This document shows positions 1 to 9,280 of a stretch of DNA of 64,000 nucleotides, piece after piece. The position numbers were made by a program, and so were the translations under genes. How positions within the stretch are numbered: the stretch's first letter is position 1; every line of letters starts with the position of its first letter. Where the stretch lies: contig CP051231.1 of assembly GCA_017792405.1 (NCBI GenBank), forward strand, positions 1,528,011-1,592,010. Reading direction: 5' to 3'. This stretch comes from Oceanicola sp. GTDB lineage: Bacteria > Pseudomonadota > Alphaproteobacteria > Rhodobacterales > Rhodobacteraceae. The notes beneath the pieces are model-generated. The model was not told the origin of the DNA. It was given only the letters and a program-made list of their open reading frames with translations, and did no database searches.

Positions 1-175
1 CGATCAACTCGAAGACGGTTTCGTACCAGTCCAGCACCCTGTGTCTGCCCCTTTGGCCACTTTGGGCCTGTTGTAGAAGTTCGCGCAATCTAGCCACATG
101 CGCAGGGAATGGAAGCCTTGTCGCGGCGCAAAATCCGTGGCACGGGCGTTCTGTGGCTGAAAAACGAGGTTGCCC

Positions 176-1177
176 ATGCGTCCCACCGTCGCCCCCTACC
201 CCGCCGCCCGTCTACGGCGCACCCGCGTAAGCCCCGCGATCCGCGGATTGGTCCGGGAAAACGAGGTGACTGCGGATGATCTGATCTGGCCGGTCTTCCT
301 GCGCGATGGTGAGGGTGAGCGCACGCCGGTCCCCTCCATGCCGGGTGTCGAGCGGCTGACGGTGGATCTGGTGGCCGAGGCCGCACAGGAGGCAGCCGAG
401 TTGGGCATTCCCGCGATCTGCCTCTTCCCCTACACCGGCCCCGAGGCCCGGACAGAAGATTGCGGGATGGCGTGGGACCCGGAGAACCTCACCAACCGGG
501 CGATCCGCGCAATCAAGGCGGCGGCGCCCGAGGTGGCCGTGATGACCGACATCGCCCTCGACCCCTACAACATGAATGGCCATGACGGCTTTGTCGTCGA
601 CGGCCAGATCGTCAATGACGAGACGGTCGAGGCGCTGGTCAAGATGGCACTGGCGCAGGCCGAGGCCGGGGCCGACATCCTCGGCCCATCCGATATGATG
701 GATGGCCGGATCGGCGCAATCCGTTCGGCACTGGAAGAGGCCGGTCACCGGAACGTCTCGATCCTGAGCTATGCCGCCAAATATGCCTCGGCCTTCTACG
801 GCCCGTTCCGAGATGCCGTGGGCGCATCGGCGGCGCTGACCGGCGACAAGAACACCTACCAGATGGACCCGGCCAATTCCGACGAGGCTCTCCGCCTTGT
901 CCAGCGCGACCTGTCAGAGGGCGCCGATATGGTCATGGTCAAACCCGGCCTGCCCTATCTCGACATCATCCGCCGCGTCCGCGACACCTTCGGCGCGCCG
1001 ACCTTCGCCTATCAGGTGAGCGGCGAATACGCGATGATCGAAGCCGCCGCCGCCAATGGCTGGATCGACGGCGAGAAGGTGATGGTGGAGAGCCTGATGG
1101 CCTTCAAGCGGGCCGGTTGCATGGGGGTGCTGACCTACTTTGCCCCGCGCATGGCAAGGCGCCTGAAGGACGGGTGA
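176..1177 (+). CDS. hemB: Delta-aminolevulinic acid dehydratase (porphobilinogen synthase)
   Basis: Condenses two 5-aminolevulinate molecules to porphobilinogen, the second common step of tetrapyrrole synthesis, in the cytosol. About 333 residues, the normal family length. The two active-site lysine contexts are visible (SYAAKYASAFYGPFR and MVMVKPGLPYLD), as is the SDMMDGR segment. The segment that carries three zinc-binding cysteines in the E. coli enzyme reads DIALDPYNMNGHDG here and has none, so this is a non-zinc type, as described for R. capsulatus. A TTG six bases upstream (position 170) is in frame, but the ATG at 176 sits better after the GAGG at 165-168. It stands alone, with no operon partner visible. 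Confidence 0.96.
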   Translation: MRPTVAPYPAARLRRTRVSPAIRGLVRENEVTADDLIWPVFLRDGEGERTPVPSMPGVERLTVDLVAEAAQEAAELGIPAICLFPYTGPEARTEDCGMAWDPENLTNRAIRAIKAAAPEVAVMTDIALDPYNMNGHDGFVVDGQIVNDETVEALVKMALAQAEAGADILGPSDMMDGRIGAIRSALEEAGHRNVSILSYAAKYASAFYGPFRDAVGASAALTGDKNTYQMDPANSDEALRLVQRDLSEGADMVMVKPGLPYLDIIRRVRDTFGAPTFAYQVSGEYAMIEAAAANGWIDGEKVMVESLMAFKRAGCMGVLTYFAPRMARRLKDG

Positions 1178-1323
1178 GCCGAGGTGCGCATCCACTGCGC
1201 GCCCGCGGGCCATTTTCCGCCCATTTCACCTCAACTTGTGGTGACAACCCCGCCCGACGCCCCTATAGATAGGTTAAACCGGCGCAAAACAGCCGGATCG
1301 AGGCATAAGGACAGGCGGATATC

Positions 1324-1884
1324 ATGAGCAAATTCCCCAATCGACGTGTATTCTTGGCCGGGCTCGGTGCGACCTCCGCGCTTTCGGCCTGTGGTAACGG
1401 GATCGGCAACAACAACGGCGCCAAGATCGACGCGCGAGTCGACAGCACCCGCAACTACCTCTTCTCGCGTTACCCCGGCACCGCAGATCTTGAGCAGAAG
1501 GCGGCAGGCGTGCTCTATATGCCGCTCGTCACCAAGGCGGGCCTCGGCGTGGGCGGAAGCTATGGGCGCGGAGCGCTCCGGATCGACAATGCAACCGTCG
1601 ACTACTACGCCGCCCTTCAGGCCAACTTCGGCCTCCAGATCGGCGCGCAGCAATATGCGCACGCCCTCTTCTTCATGACACCGGCCGCGCTGCGCGACTT
1701 CCGCACCTCGACCGGCTGGTCCGTGGGTGCGGACGCTGAGTACGCGCTCAATGACAACGCAGGCAACCTCTCCGCCGAGACACTCACCGCGCTGGCCCCG
1801 GTCATCGCTGTGGTCTTCGGGCAGGCCGGGCTGATCCTCGGCGCCACGCTCGAGGGTTCCAAGTACAACCGGATTATCCCCTGA
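1324..1884 (+). CDS. SYLF-domain (YSC84-like) lipoprotein
   Basis: A 186-residue exported protein. The N-terminus has a twin-arginine-like start (NRRVFLAGLGA) followed by a lipobox (LSAC), so it is probably a lipoprotein attached after Tat or Sec export. The rest matches the glycine-rich SYLF/YSC84 lipid-binding fold, with stretches such as AGVLYMPLVTKAGLGVGGSYG and VFGQAGLILGATLEGSKY. The family binds phosphoinositides in eukaryotes; the bacterial role is unknown. A monocistronic gene followed by a strong intrinsic terminator. The function remains open; membrane or outer-membrane association is inferred. Confidence 0.8.
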   Translation: MSKFPNRRVFLAGLGATSALSACGNGIGNNNGAKIDARVDSTRNYLFSRYPGTADLEQKAAGVLYMPLVTKAGLGVGGSYGRGALRIDNATVDYYAALQANFGLQIGAQQYAHALFFMTPAALRDFRTSTGWSVGADAEYALNDNAGNLSAETLTALAPVIAVVFGQAGLILGATLEGSKYNRIIP

Positions 1885-1908
1885 CATCGGCGACATGCAG
1901 GACCAATG

Positions 1909-1934
1909 GGCACCCTTCGGGGTGCCTTTTTTGT
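1909..1934 (+). terminator. Intrinsic terminator after the SYLF gene
   Basis: A GGCACC / GGTGCC stem with a short CTTCGG-type loop is followed directly by a run of six T, about 25 bases after the stop codon. This is a textbook rho-independent terminator for the plus-strand SYLF gene. Confidence 0.85.
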
Positions 1935-1983
1935 CATGACAGCCCCGGTCCACACGCATAAGCTGAAATCGGGAGGATCCAGC

Positions 1984-3603
1984 ATGAAAAAGTCCACAAT
2001 TGCAGCGGTAGTAGCAGCCCTCGCCCCTGCCCCCACACTAGCCCAAACCGCCTGTGCCGACATGGCCAGCGCTGCGCCCGAGGGCGTCACGATCACCGAG
2101 GCCACCGCCCTGCCGAAGGGCGATGACCAATCCATGATCCCACAGTGCCTCCTGCGCGGCACTATGGCCGAGCGCACCGGCGCCGATGGCAAGCCCTACG
2201 CAATCGGCTTCGAACTGCGCTTGCCGGAGGCATGGCAGGGCCGGTTCATGCATCAGTTCAACGGCGGGAATGACGGCGAAGTGAAGCCCGCGCTCGGTGC
2301 CGGCACCGGTGTCGGTGCGCCCGCGCTTGAGCGTGGTTTTGCCGTGGTCAGCTCCGATGCTGGCCATGACGGCAAAGCGCATCCCGATGCCGGGCTTGTC
2401 GGGGGCAACCTCTTCGGGCTCGATTTCGAGGCGCGGCGCGATTACGGCTATGGCGCGGTCGCCAAGCTCCACCCCGTCGCGCTCGCCTTGGTCGAGGCTC
2501 ACTATGGCGAGGCCCCCGCCCATGTCTACGGCTACGGCACCTCCAACGGCGGGCGGCATGCGATGGTGGCTGCAAAACGTATGCCGGAAGCCTTCGATGG
2601 CCTACTCGCAGGATACCCCGGCTTCCGCTTGCCCCGGGCGGCGATCCAGCATGCATGGGATGTGCAGCAGTTCCGCTCCGTCGCCCCAACGCTGGCCGAG
2701 AGCTTCAGCGCCGAGGAACTGGCATTCGTGGCGGGTAAGATCAACGCCGCCTGTGATGCGCTCGACGGGCTGGAAGATGGCGTCGTCGCCGACACCGCAG
2801 GCTGCCAGCAAGCCTTCAACCCGGCGGAGATGGTCTGCGATGCAGGCCAGAACACGGAATGCCTCTCCGCCGAGAAGGTCGCCGCACTTGAGGCGATCCA
2901 GGCCGGCCCGACAGATGGTGCCGGTACCGCTCTATATAGCGACTGGCCATGGGATCCGGGCATCGCCTCGGGCAACTGGCGATTCTGGAAGATCGAAAGC
3001 ACAGTGCCGCCCTGGGGCATGAAGCCGATCATCGCGGTGATGGGCGCAGGCAGCCTGGCCCACGTGTTCTCCACCCCGCCCACCATGGTCGACGGCTCCC
3101 CCGAGGCGCTTGAAGCCTATCTCATGGCCTATGACTTCGATGTAGAGGCCGCAAAGGTCGATGCGGTGACCGAAGAGTTCCCCGAAAGCCCGATGCAGGT
3201 GATGAGTCCTCCCGGTGCCGACAACCCCGTGCTGAAGGAATTGGAGGACGCAGGCGGCAAGCTCGTCGTGTTCCACGGCACGGCGGACCCGGTGTTTTCC
3301 TTCAATGACACCGCCAACTGGTACGGCAAGCTGACCGCAAACAACCCGGCCGCGCCGGCATTCACTCGGTTCTACGCCATTCCGGGCATGCCGCACGGGC
3401 GCGGCGGTAACGCGGCAGACAGTGCGGACCTCCTCGGTGCGCTGATCGGCTGGGTTGAAGACGGCAGCGCCCCCGAGGCCGTGCCAACCGCCTTCCGCGA
3501 AGGCAATACCGAGGCCGGTGGCAACGCGGGTGGCGAGCGCATGCTCTGCCCGTGGCCGCAGGTGCTACGGTTCGAAGGCAGCACATTCGCCTGCGCTGAA
3601 TGA
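1984..3603 (+). CDS. Tannase/feruloyl esterase family hydrolase, secreted
   Basis: About 539 residues with a Sec signal peptide (MKKSTIAAVVAALAPAPTLAQ). The start at 1984 is supported by GGGAGGA eight bases upstream; an in-frame ATG at 1906 lies inside the preceding terminator and is unlikely. The alpha/beta-hydrolase nucleophile is Ser187 in YGTSNGGR, with an acid in HGTADPVFS and a histidine in GMPHGRGG, as in tannase/feruloyl esterase proteins (PF07519). The family cleaves ester bonds of galloyl or hydroxycinnamoyl esters. In a marine-type bacterium the substrate may be plant or algal phenolic esters, which is inference. Six or more cysteines suggest a disulfide-stabilised periplasmic or extracellular enzyme. 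Confidence 0.85.
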   Translation: MKKSTIAAVVAALAPAPTLAQTACADMASAAPEGVTITEATALPKGDDQSMIPQCLLRGTMAERTGADGKPYAIGFELRLPEAWQGRFMHQFNGGNDGEVKPALGAGTGVGAPALERGFAVVSSDAGHDGKAHPDAGLVGGNLFGLDFEARRDYGYGAVAKLHPVALALVEAHYGEAPAHVYGYGTSNGGRHAMVAAKRMPEAFDGLLAGYPGFRLPRAAIQHAWDVQQFRSVAPTLAESFSAEELAFVAGKINAACDALDGLEDGVVADTAGCQQAFNPAEMVCDAGQNTECLSAEKVAALEAIQAGPTDGAGTALYSDWPWDPGIASGNWRFWKIESTVPPWGMKPIIAVMGAGSLAHVFSTPPTMVDGSPEALEAYLMAYDFDVEAAKVDAVTEEFPESPMQVMSPPGADNPVLKELEDAGGKLVVFHGTADPVFSFNDTANWYGKLTANNPAAPAFTRFYAIPGMPHGRGGNAADSADLLGALIGWVEDGSAPEAVPTAFREGNTEAGGNAGGERMLCPWPQVLRFEGSTFACAE

Positions 3604-3711
3604 AACAACGCGGGGTCGTTCACGCGGCCCCGCGCAGAATTCCGCTATACAGGACCGCGCGGCGCCTGTAGAGACGCGGCCTTACGCTCCTCTCTCCCCG
3701 GATACTCCCCT

Positions 3712-5820
3712 GTGAAACAAGCCCTCGCCGACGCCATAGCCGATCGTGGCTACACCTCTCTGACCCCGGTGCAGGAGGCCGTTGGCGCGCCCGAGCACGC
3801 CGGGGCCGACATGCTGGTGTCGGCGCAGACCGGTTCGGGCAAAACGCTCGGCTTCGGGATCGCCATCGCGCCGACCCTGCTCGGCGAGGCCGAGGCGTTC
3901 GAGCCGGCCGAAGCCCCTCTGGCACTCGTCATCGCCCCAACCCGCGAACTTGCCTTGCAGGTCAAGCGCGAGCTGTCTTGGCTCTACGCCAAGGCTGGCG
4001 CCGTGGTCGCCTCCTGCGTCGGCGGGATGGATATGCGCGATGAGCGCCGCGCACTGGCCCGCGGTGCCCACATAGTCGTGGCCACGCCGGGCCGCCTGCG
4101 CGACCACATCCTGCGCGGCTCGATGGAGATGCAGGCGATCCGCGCGGTGGTGCTAGACGAGGCCGACGAGATGCTCGACCTCGGCTTCCGCGAAGAGCTA
4201 GAGTTCATCCTCGGCGAAGCGCCCGAAGACCGGCAAACGCTGTTGTTTTCCGCTACCGTGCCGCCCGCCATCGAGCATATGGCCAAAAGCTATCAGCGGG
4301 ATGCAGTCCGGATCGAGACCAAGGCCGAGGCCTCCCAGCACGCCGATATCGAGTATCTCGCCATGGCCGTGGCCGAAGCTGACCTCGAGCACTGCGTGAT
4401 CAATGTGCTCCGCTACTACGAGGCCCCCAACGCCATCGTTTTCGCCAACACCCGCGCCACCGTGGGCCGCATCACCACGCGCCTGGCCAACCGTGGGTTC
4501 AAGGTTGTCTCGCTCTCGGGCGAGCTTTCGCAGCAGGAGCGCACCAACGCGCTGCAGGCCATGCGCGACGGCCGGGCGCGGGTTTGCGTGGCCACGGATG
4601 TGGCCGCCCGCGGCATCGACCTGCCCAACCTCGACCTCGTTGTGCATGCCGAGCTGCCGGGCAGCCATGAAACCCTGCTGCACCGTTCCGGTCGCACCGG
4701 TCGCGCGGGCCGCAAGGGCGTGAGCGTGCTCGTCGTCACCCCGCGCAGCAAGAAGAAGGCGCTGCGGGTTTTGGGCATGGCCCAACTGACAGCCAAATGG
4801 GCCGAACCGCCCTCGGCAGAGGCCGTGCAGGCCCGCGATGCCGAGCGGATGCTGGAAGATCCTGTGTGGGAAGACGCACCGCGCGAGGAGGAGGCCGAGG
4901 CCATCGAACGACTGGTGGAGACCTTCAGCCCCGAGCAGCTTGCCGCGGCCTTTCTGCGCAACTACGCCAGCCAGCACTCTGCGCCCGAAGAGCTCTCGGG
5001 GGGCGATCTAAAGCCGCGCCCGCGCGAGGAATTTGGCGCCTCCGTCTGGTTCTCGGTGAGCCAGGGCCGCAATCAGGGTGCGGAGCCGCGCCGGTTGCTG
5101 CCGATGCTCTGCAAGGGCGGTGGGCTGACGCGGGATGATATTGGTGCCATTCGCGTCGGGCCGGATGAAAGCTACGTGCAGGTCCGCGAAGGTGCGGTGC
5201 GCCGGCTACTCGATCACCTGGGCGAGAGCATGACCATTGAGGGCAGCACCCGCCTGGCGCAGGTTGATGGCCTGCCCGATGAATTGAATCGCCCGGCGCG
5301 TGGTCCCAAGTCCGGCCCCAAACCTGACCGGGAGGCAAAGTTCGACAAACCCGGCAAGCCGAAACGTGAGCCGCGGACGGAACGCCCGCGCAGCGAGGAA
5401 AAGGCAACGGCCCCGCAGCCCGAGCCACATGCCGCCCCGGAGCCTTCGGCAGATCCCAAACCGGCGCGCAAACCGCGCCACGGCTTGCCTGCCGCAACCT
5501 ACCGGAGCGGCGCCTCCGACCCGAGCGCCCCAATGGGTAACCCCCGCCGCAAAGGCCCGCCGCCGCCTCCGGGTAAACCGGGCAGCAAGAAGAACCGCGC
5601 CCGCGCGGCAGAGGCTGCGCAGGGCGGCGAGGTTCGGCCTTTCCGCTCCGGCGGAAAGCCGGGCGGCAAACCTGCGGGCAAGTTCGGCGGCAAACCAAGA
5701 GGCGGCCCCAAAGGCAAGTTCAGTGGCAAACCCGGCGGCAAGCCGGGCGCTGGCTTCAAGGGCAAACCGGGTGGAAAACCCGGCGGCAAACCCGCCGGGC
5801 CGAAACGTGGAAAGAGTTGA
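3712..5820 (+). CDS. DEAD-box ATP-dependent RNA helicase with DbpA-type RNA-binding domain and basic Gly/Lys/Pro tail
   Basis: A 702-residue RNA helicase, GTG start. The motifs appear in order: Q-motif region (SLTPVQEAV), Walker A (AQTGSGKT), PTREL, LDEADEM, FSATVP, VATDVAARGID and HRSGRTGRAG. A DbpA-type RNA-binding domain follows (about residues 440-505, ending YVQVREGAVRRLLDHLG). The last ~200 residues are disordered and basic, ending in repeated GGKP units. Family members remodel rRNA in ribosome assembly or cold adaptation. DeaD/CsdA and DbpA are the closest assignments, and the tail prevents a firm gene name. Converges with the next gene, 17 bases away. Confidence 0.92.
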   Translation: MKQALADAIADRGYTSLTPVQEAVGAPEHAGADMLVSAQTGSGKTLGFGIAIAPTLLGEAEAFEPAEAPLALVIAPTRELALQVKRELSWLYAKAGAVVASCVGGMDMRDERRALARGAHIVVATPGRLRDHILRGSMEMQAIRAVVLDEADEMLDLGFREELEFILGEAPEDRQTLLFSATVPPAIEHMAKSYQRDAVRIETKAEASQHADIEYLAMAVAEADLEHCVINVLRYYEAPNAIVFANTRATVGRITTRLANRGFKVVSLSGELSQQERTNALQAMRDGRARVCVATDVAARGIDLPNLDLVVHAELPGSHETLLHRSGRTGRAGRKGVSVLVVTPRSKKKALRVLGMAQLTAKWAEPPSAEAVQARDAERMLEDPVWEDAPREEEAEAIERLVETFSPEQLAAAFLRNYASQHSAPEELSGGDLKPRPREEFGASVWFSVSQGRNQGAEPRRLLPMLCKGGGLTRDDIGAIRVGPDESYVQVREGAVRRLLDHLGESMTIEGSTRLAQVDGLPDELNRPARGPKSGPKPDREAKFDKPGKPKREPRTERPRSEEKATAPQPEPHAAPEPSADPKPARKPRHGLPAATYRSGASDPSAPMGNPRRKGPPPPPGKPGSKKNRARAAEAAQGGEVRPFRSGGKPGGKPAGKFGGKPRGGPKGKFSGKPGGKPGAGFKGKPGGKPGGKPAGPKRGKS
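5556..5815 (+). repeat. GGKP-rich repeat encoding the helicase tail
   Basis: Within the helicase gene, short in-frame repeats encode GGKPGGKP, AGKFGGKP, KGKFSGKP and KGKPGGKP. They form a lysine/glycine/proline tail with almost no hydrophobic residues. This resembles RNA-condensing low-complexity tails of other DEAD-box proteins rather than a folded domain. Confidence 0.8.
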
Positions 5821-5837
5821 CCGCGGTCAGCCGTTGA

Positions 5838-6710
5838 TCAGTCGAAGGCTTTAAGGCGCTTGATCAGCGAGGACGTATCCCACCGCCCGCCACCCATCGT
5901 CTGAACGTCCTTGTAGAACTGGTCCACCAGCGCGGTAACGGGGAGCGCCGCGCCGATCTCGTTGCCGGTCGAAATACAGATATCGAGATCCTTGCGCATC
6001 CAGTCTACCGCAAAGCCGTGGGTGAACTTGTCATCCACCATCGTCTCGTAGCGGTTGGCCATCTGCCAGCTGCCTGCGGCACCGTCCTTGATCACCTGCA
6101 CCACGGCCTTGGCATCCAGCCCGGCCTTCTGGGCAAAGGCGATGCCCTCCGACAGGCCCTGCACGAGGCCCGCGATACAGATCTGATTCACGCATTTGGT
6201 GAGCTGGCCCGCGCCGCTCTCGCCCATGAGCTGGCAGTTCTTGGCATAGGCAGCGATGATCTGCTCAGCGCGCTCGTAGGCACCCGCATCGCCGCCGCAC
6301 ATCACGGCCAGCGCGCCATTCTCGGCCCCGGCCTGCCCGCCGGAAACCGGCGCATCAACAAAGCTCACCTGCCCCGCATCGGCGGCAGCATACATCTCGC
6401 GCGTCACTGCCGCGCTCACCGTAGTGTGGTCGACAAAGACGGTGCCGGGCGACATCGCCGCCAGTGCCCCGCCCTCGCCCACGCACACCGAGCGCAGGTC
6501 ATCGTCGTTGCCGACGCAGGCCATAACGAAGTCCTGCCCGGCAGCTGCCTCGGCAGGCGTCTTGGCCGCTTTGCCGCCGTGCTCGGCAACCCACTTTTCC
6601 GCCTTGGCAAAGGTGCGGTTGTACACCGTCACCTCATGCCCGGCCTTCGCCAGATGCCCCGCCATCGGGTAGCCCATTACGCCAAGTCCGAGAAATGCCA
6701 CCTTCGCCAT
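5838..6710 (-). CDS. NAD(P)-dependent beta-hydroxyacid dehydrogenase (3-hydroxyisobutyrate dehydrogenase family)
   Basis: A 290-residue cytosolic dehydrogenase. An N-terminal Rossmann fold shows the GLGVMGYPMAGHL dinucleotide motif; the substrate motif is DAPVSGGQAGAENG and the catalytic lysine lies in GAGQLTKCVNQ. This is the full signature of the 3-hydroxyisobutyrate dehydrogenase / tartronate semialdehyde reductase / 6-phosphogluconate dehydrogenase-like superfamily. Which acid it oxidises (3-hydroxyisobutyrate, tartronate semialdehyde or another) cannot be told from sequence. The neighbours give no pathway hint; it is divergent from the penicillin acylase gene across about 80 bases. Confidence 0.9.
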   Translation of the reverse strand: MAKVAFLGLGVMGYPMAGHLAKAGHEVTVYNRTFAKAEKWVAEHGGKAAKTPAEAAAGQDFVMACVGNDDDLRSVCVGEGGALAAMSPGTVFVDHTTVSAAVTREMYAAADAGQVSFVDAPVSGGQAGAENGALAVMCGGDAGAYERAEQIIAAYAKNCQLMGESGAGQLTKCVNQICIAGLVQGLSEGIAFAQKAGLDAKAVVQVIKDGAAGSWQMANRYETMVDDKFTHGFAVDWMRKDLDICISTGNEIGAALPVTALVDQFYKDVQTMGGGRWDTSSLIKRLKAFD

Positions 6711-6790
6711 GTCTTTATCCTCCCGCGGGGTTCCATTACGCTTGCAACCTGATTACCCCGCCGGGGCAGAAGGTCAACCAAGGGACAGAT

Positions 6791-9253
6791 ATGGCGCGCA
6801 TCTTTCGCTGGCTTCTGCGGGTCGTGACGGCGGGTCTGCTGCTGGCCTTTCTAGCCGGATGCATTGTCTATTATCTCGCTTCCCGCTCGCTGCCCGACTA
6901 CAACGCACGTCTCACCGTGGCGGGTCTGAGCGGGCCGGTTGAGATCGTGCGCGACAACGCGAATGTGCCCCACATCTTCGGCTCCACCGATGAAGACGTG
7001 TATTTCGGTCTCGGCTTTGCTCACGCGCAGGACCGCCTTTGGCAGATCACCATGGCCCGCCGGGCGGCTCAGGGCCGGCTTTCTGAACTGTTCGGCGTTC
7101 GCACCGCCAAAACTGATGAACTCTTGCGCCGTTTCGGCCTCTACGAGGCTGCTTCAGCTTCCGTGTCTTCGCTGGATGCCGAGACCCGGGCTGCGCTTGA
7201 AGCCTATTCAGCCGGTATCAACGCTTGGATCGCCACAGTAAACGAAGGTGCATTGGGCCGCGGCGCACCGGAGTTCTTCCTTTTCTCCCGCCAGATCGCG
7301 CCTTGGCGCCCCGCTGACACCGTTGCGATGGGCAAAATCATGGCCTTGCAGCTCTCGGGGCAACTCTCCGAAGAGGTGCTGCGCGCACGGGTGTCGCTAC
7401 AACTCCCCGAGGCCCGGCTGGCAGATATCCTCCCCGATGTGCCCGGCCCCGGCACCGCCGCTCTGCCCGACTACGCCAGCCTCGTGCCGATCGACGGGCC
7501 GCAGGCCCCGTGGCGGCGCTACGCGCTCGACCGGATGTCGCCGGTCAAGCCACGCCAGTTCGCTGGTGCCTCCAACGCATGGGCCGCCGCGCCAAAACGT
7601 TCGGCGGCGGGCGCGGCCCTTCTGGCCAATGACCCGCACCTCGAACTGACAGCGCCCACGGTTTGGTATCTGGCCCGCATCGAGTTGGAGAGCGGCGGGG
7701 TGATTGGCGCGACCATCCCCGGCATCCCCTTCGTGCTCTCAGGGCGTTCCGACGCGCTCGCATGGGGGATCACCTCGTCCTACCTCGACGATCAAGACGT
7801 GTTCATGGAAGAGCTGAACCCGGCCAACCCGCAGGAGTATCGCACGCCCACCGGCTGGAAGGCCTTCTCGACCAAAAGCTCGATCATCCAGATCAAGGAC
7901 AGCGAGCCGATCACCATAACGCTCCGTCGCAGCGAGAACGGCCCTGTGCTGCCCGGCTCCCATTACAACCTCTCCAGCGTCACCCCCGCCGGCCACGTTG
8001 CCGCGCTGGGGTGGACAGCGCTGTCTCCCCGCGACACCTCCATGCAGGCGGCGCTGGGGCTCCAACGAGCAAAGAGCATCGAAGAGGCGATCGACGCGAT
8101 GGAGCTTTACATCGCACCCTCGCAGAACCTCACCATCGCCGAGCCGGGCCGCGTTGCCATGAAGATGGTGGGCGCGATGCCCAGCCGTAACCCGCGGCAC
8201 AACAGCCAGGGCCGGATGCCCGCGCTCGGCTGGAAGGCCGAGAACCGATGGGCGGGCCGCATTCCTTACGCCCGCAATCCCGAATTCGTGGACCCGGTGG
8301 GTGGCATCCTCGGCAATACCAACAACAAAACGGTCGACCGCCCCTTCCCCGATCATGTGAGCTATACGTGGGGCGATACCCAGCGCATTCAGCGCTGGAC
8401 CCGGCTGATGCAGACCCGCGAGGTGCACACGCGTGAGAGCTTTATCGACGCGCAGCTCGATACCGTGAGCGTGACAGCCCGCACCCTGCTCCCGCTCATC
8501 GCCAAGGATCTTTGGTTCACCGGAGAAGCAGCCCCGGAAGGCACGCAAGAACGTCAGCGCCAGCGGGCGCTTGAACTTCTGGCCAATTGGAACGGCGAGA
8601 TGAGCGAGCACTTGCCCGAGCCGCTGATCTTTGCCGCTTGGCTAAAGCACCTGCAGAACCGGCTCATCCGCGACGAGCTTGGCCCTCTTTCCGCCGAATT
8701 CGCCCATCCCGAGCCGCTCTTCCTCGAACGAGTGTTCCGCGATGTGGATGGCGCGGCCGTCTGGTGCGACGTGACGCAATCCACCGCGCAGGAGAATTGC
8801 ACCGACATCGCCCGTATCGCGCTGGACGAGGCCCTGCTCTGGATCGGTGAGCGCTATGGCACCCAGCTTGAAAGCCTTCGCTGGGGCGACGCGCATGAGG
8901 CGCATCATGACCATGCCGTGCTGGGTGAGGTGCCGGTGCTGAAGTGGATCGTGAACATCCATCAAAGCACCAGCGGCGGCGATTTCACCCTGCTGCGCGG
9001 TCGGACCAAGGGCACTGATCCCGACCCCTATGCCAACGTCCACGGTGCCGGGTTTCGTGGCGTCTATGACTTCTCGGATCCCGACAGTTCGGTCTTCATC
9101 ACCTCCACGGGCCAGTCCGGGCACCCACTGTCGCGGCACTACGACGATTTGGGCGCGCTTTGGCGGAGGGGAGAATACATCCCCATGTCACTCGATCCCG
9201 AGCTGGCCCGCGCCGCCAATGTGGGTGTGACCGTGCTGACGCCTGCTGACTAA
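6791..9253 (+). CDS. Penicillin acylase family protein (Ntn hydrolase), membrane-anchored or exported
   Basis: About 820 residues. The start at 6791 follows AAGGGACAG; the in-frame upstream extension overlaps the divergent gene and is unlikely. An N-terminal hydrophobic segment (VVTAGLLLAFLAGCIVYYLA) anchors or exports it. The predicted alpha chain runs to about residue 260, and the catalytic Ser that starts the beta chain after autocleavage is Ser261 in GASNAWA. NDPHLELTAP and TGQSGHPLSRHYDD are typical of the family. Members hydrolyse amide bonds of penicillins or of N-acyl-homoserine lactones (quorum quenching); the natural substrate here is unknown. Confidence 0.92.
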   Translation: MARIFRWLLRVVTAGLLLAFLAGCIVYYLASRSLPDYNARLTVAGLSGPVEIVRDNANVPHIFGSTDEDVYFGLGFAHAQDRLWQITMARRAAQGRLSELFGVRTAKTDELLRRFGLYEAASASVSSLDAETRAALEAYSAGINAWIATVNEGALGRGAPEFFLFSRQIAPWRPADTVAMGKIMALQLSGQLSEEVLRARVSLQLPEARLADILPDVPGPGTAALPDYASLVPIDGPQAPWRRYALDRMSPVKPRQFAGASNAWAAAPKRSAAGAALLANDPHLELTAPTVWYLARIELESGGVIGATIPGIPFVLSGRSDALAWGITSSYLDDQDVFMEELNPANPQEYRTPTGWKAFSTKSSIIQIKDSEPITITLRRSENGPVLPGSHYNLSSVTPAGHVAALGWTALSPRDTSMQAALGLQRAKSIEEAIDAMELYIAPSQNLTIAEPGRVAMKMVGAMPSRNPRHNSQGRMPALGWKAENRWAGRIPYARNPEFVDPVGGILGNTNNKTVDRPFPDHVSYTWGDTQRIQRWTRLMQTREVHTRESFIDAQLDTVSVTARTLLPLIAKDLWFTGEAAPEGTQERQRQRALELLANWNGEMSEHLPEPLIFAAWLKHLQNRLIRDELGPLSAEFAHPEPLFLERVFRDVDGAAVWCDVTQSTAQENCTDIARIALDEALLWIGERYGTQLESLRWGDAHEAHHDHAVLGEVPVLKWIVNIHQSTSGGDFTLLRGRTKGTDPDPYANVHGAGFRGVYDFSDPDSSVFITSTGQSGHPLSRHYDDLGALWRRGEYIPMSLDPELARAANVGVTVLTPAD

Positions 9254-9280
9254 GGCCTAAGCGACAACACCGCGACTGCT

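Noticed and set aside
1..175. End of a minus-strand gene at the left edge
   Set aside because: The 60-codon frame running to the edge has no recognisable domain and overlaps the hemB start region, so it was left out.
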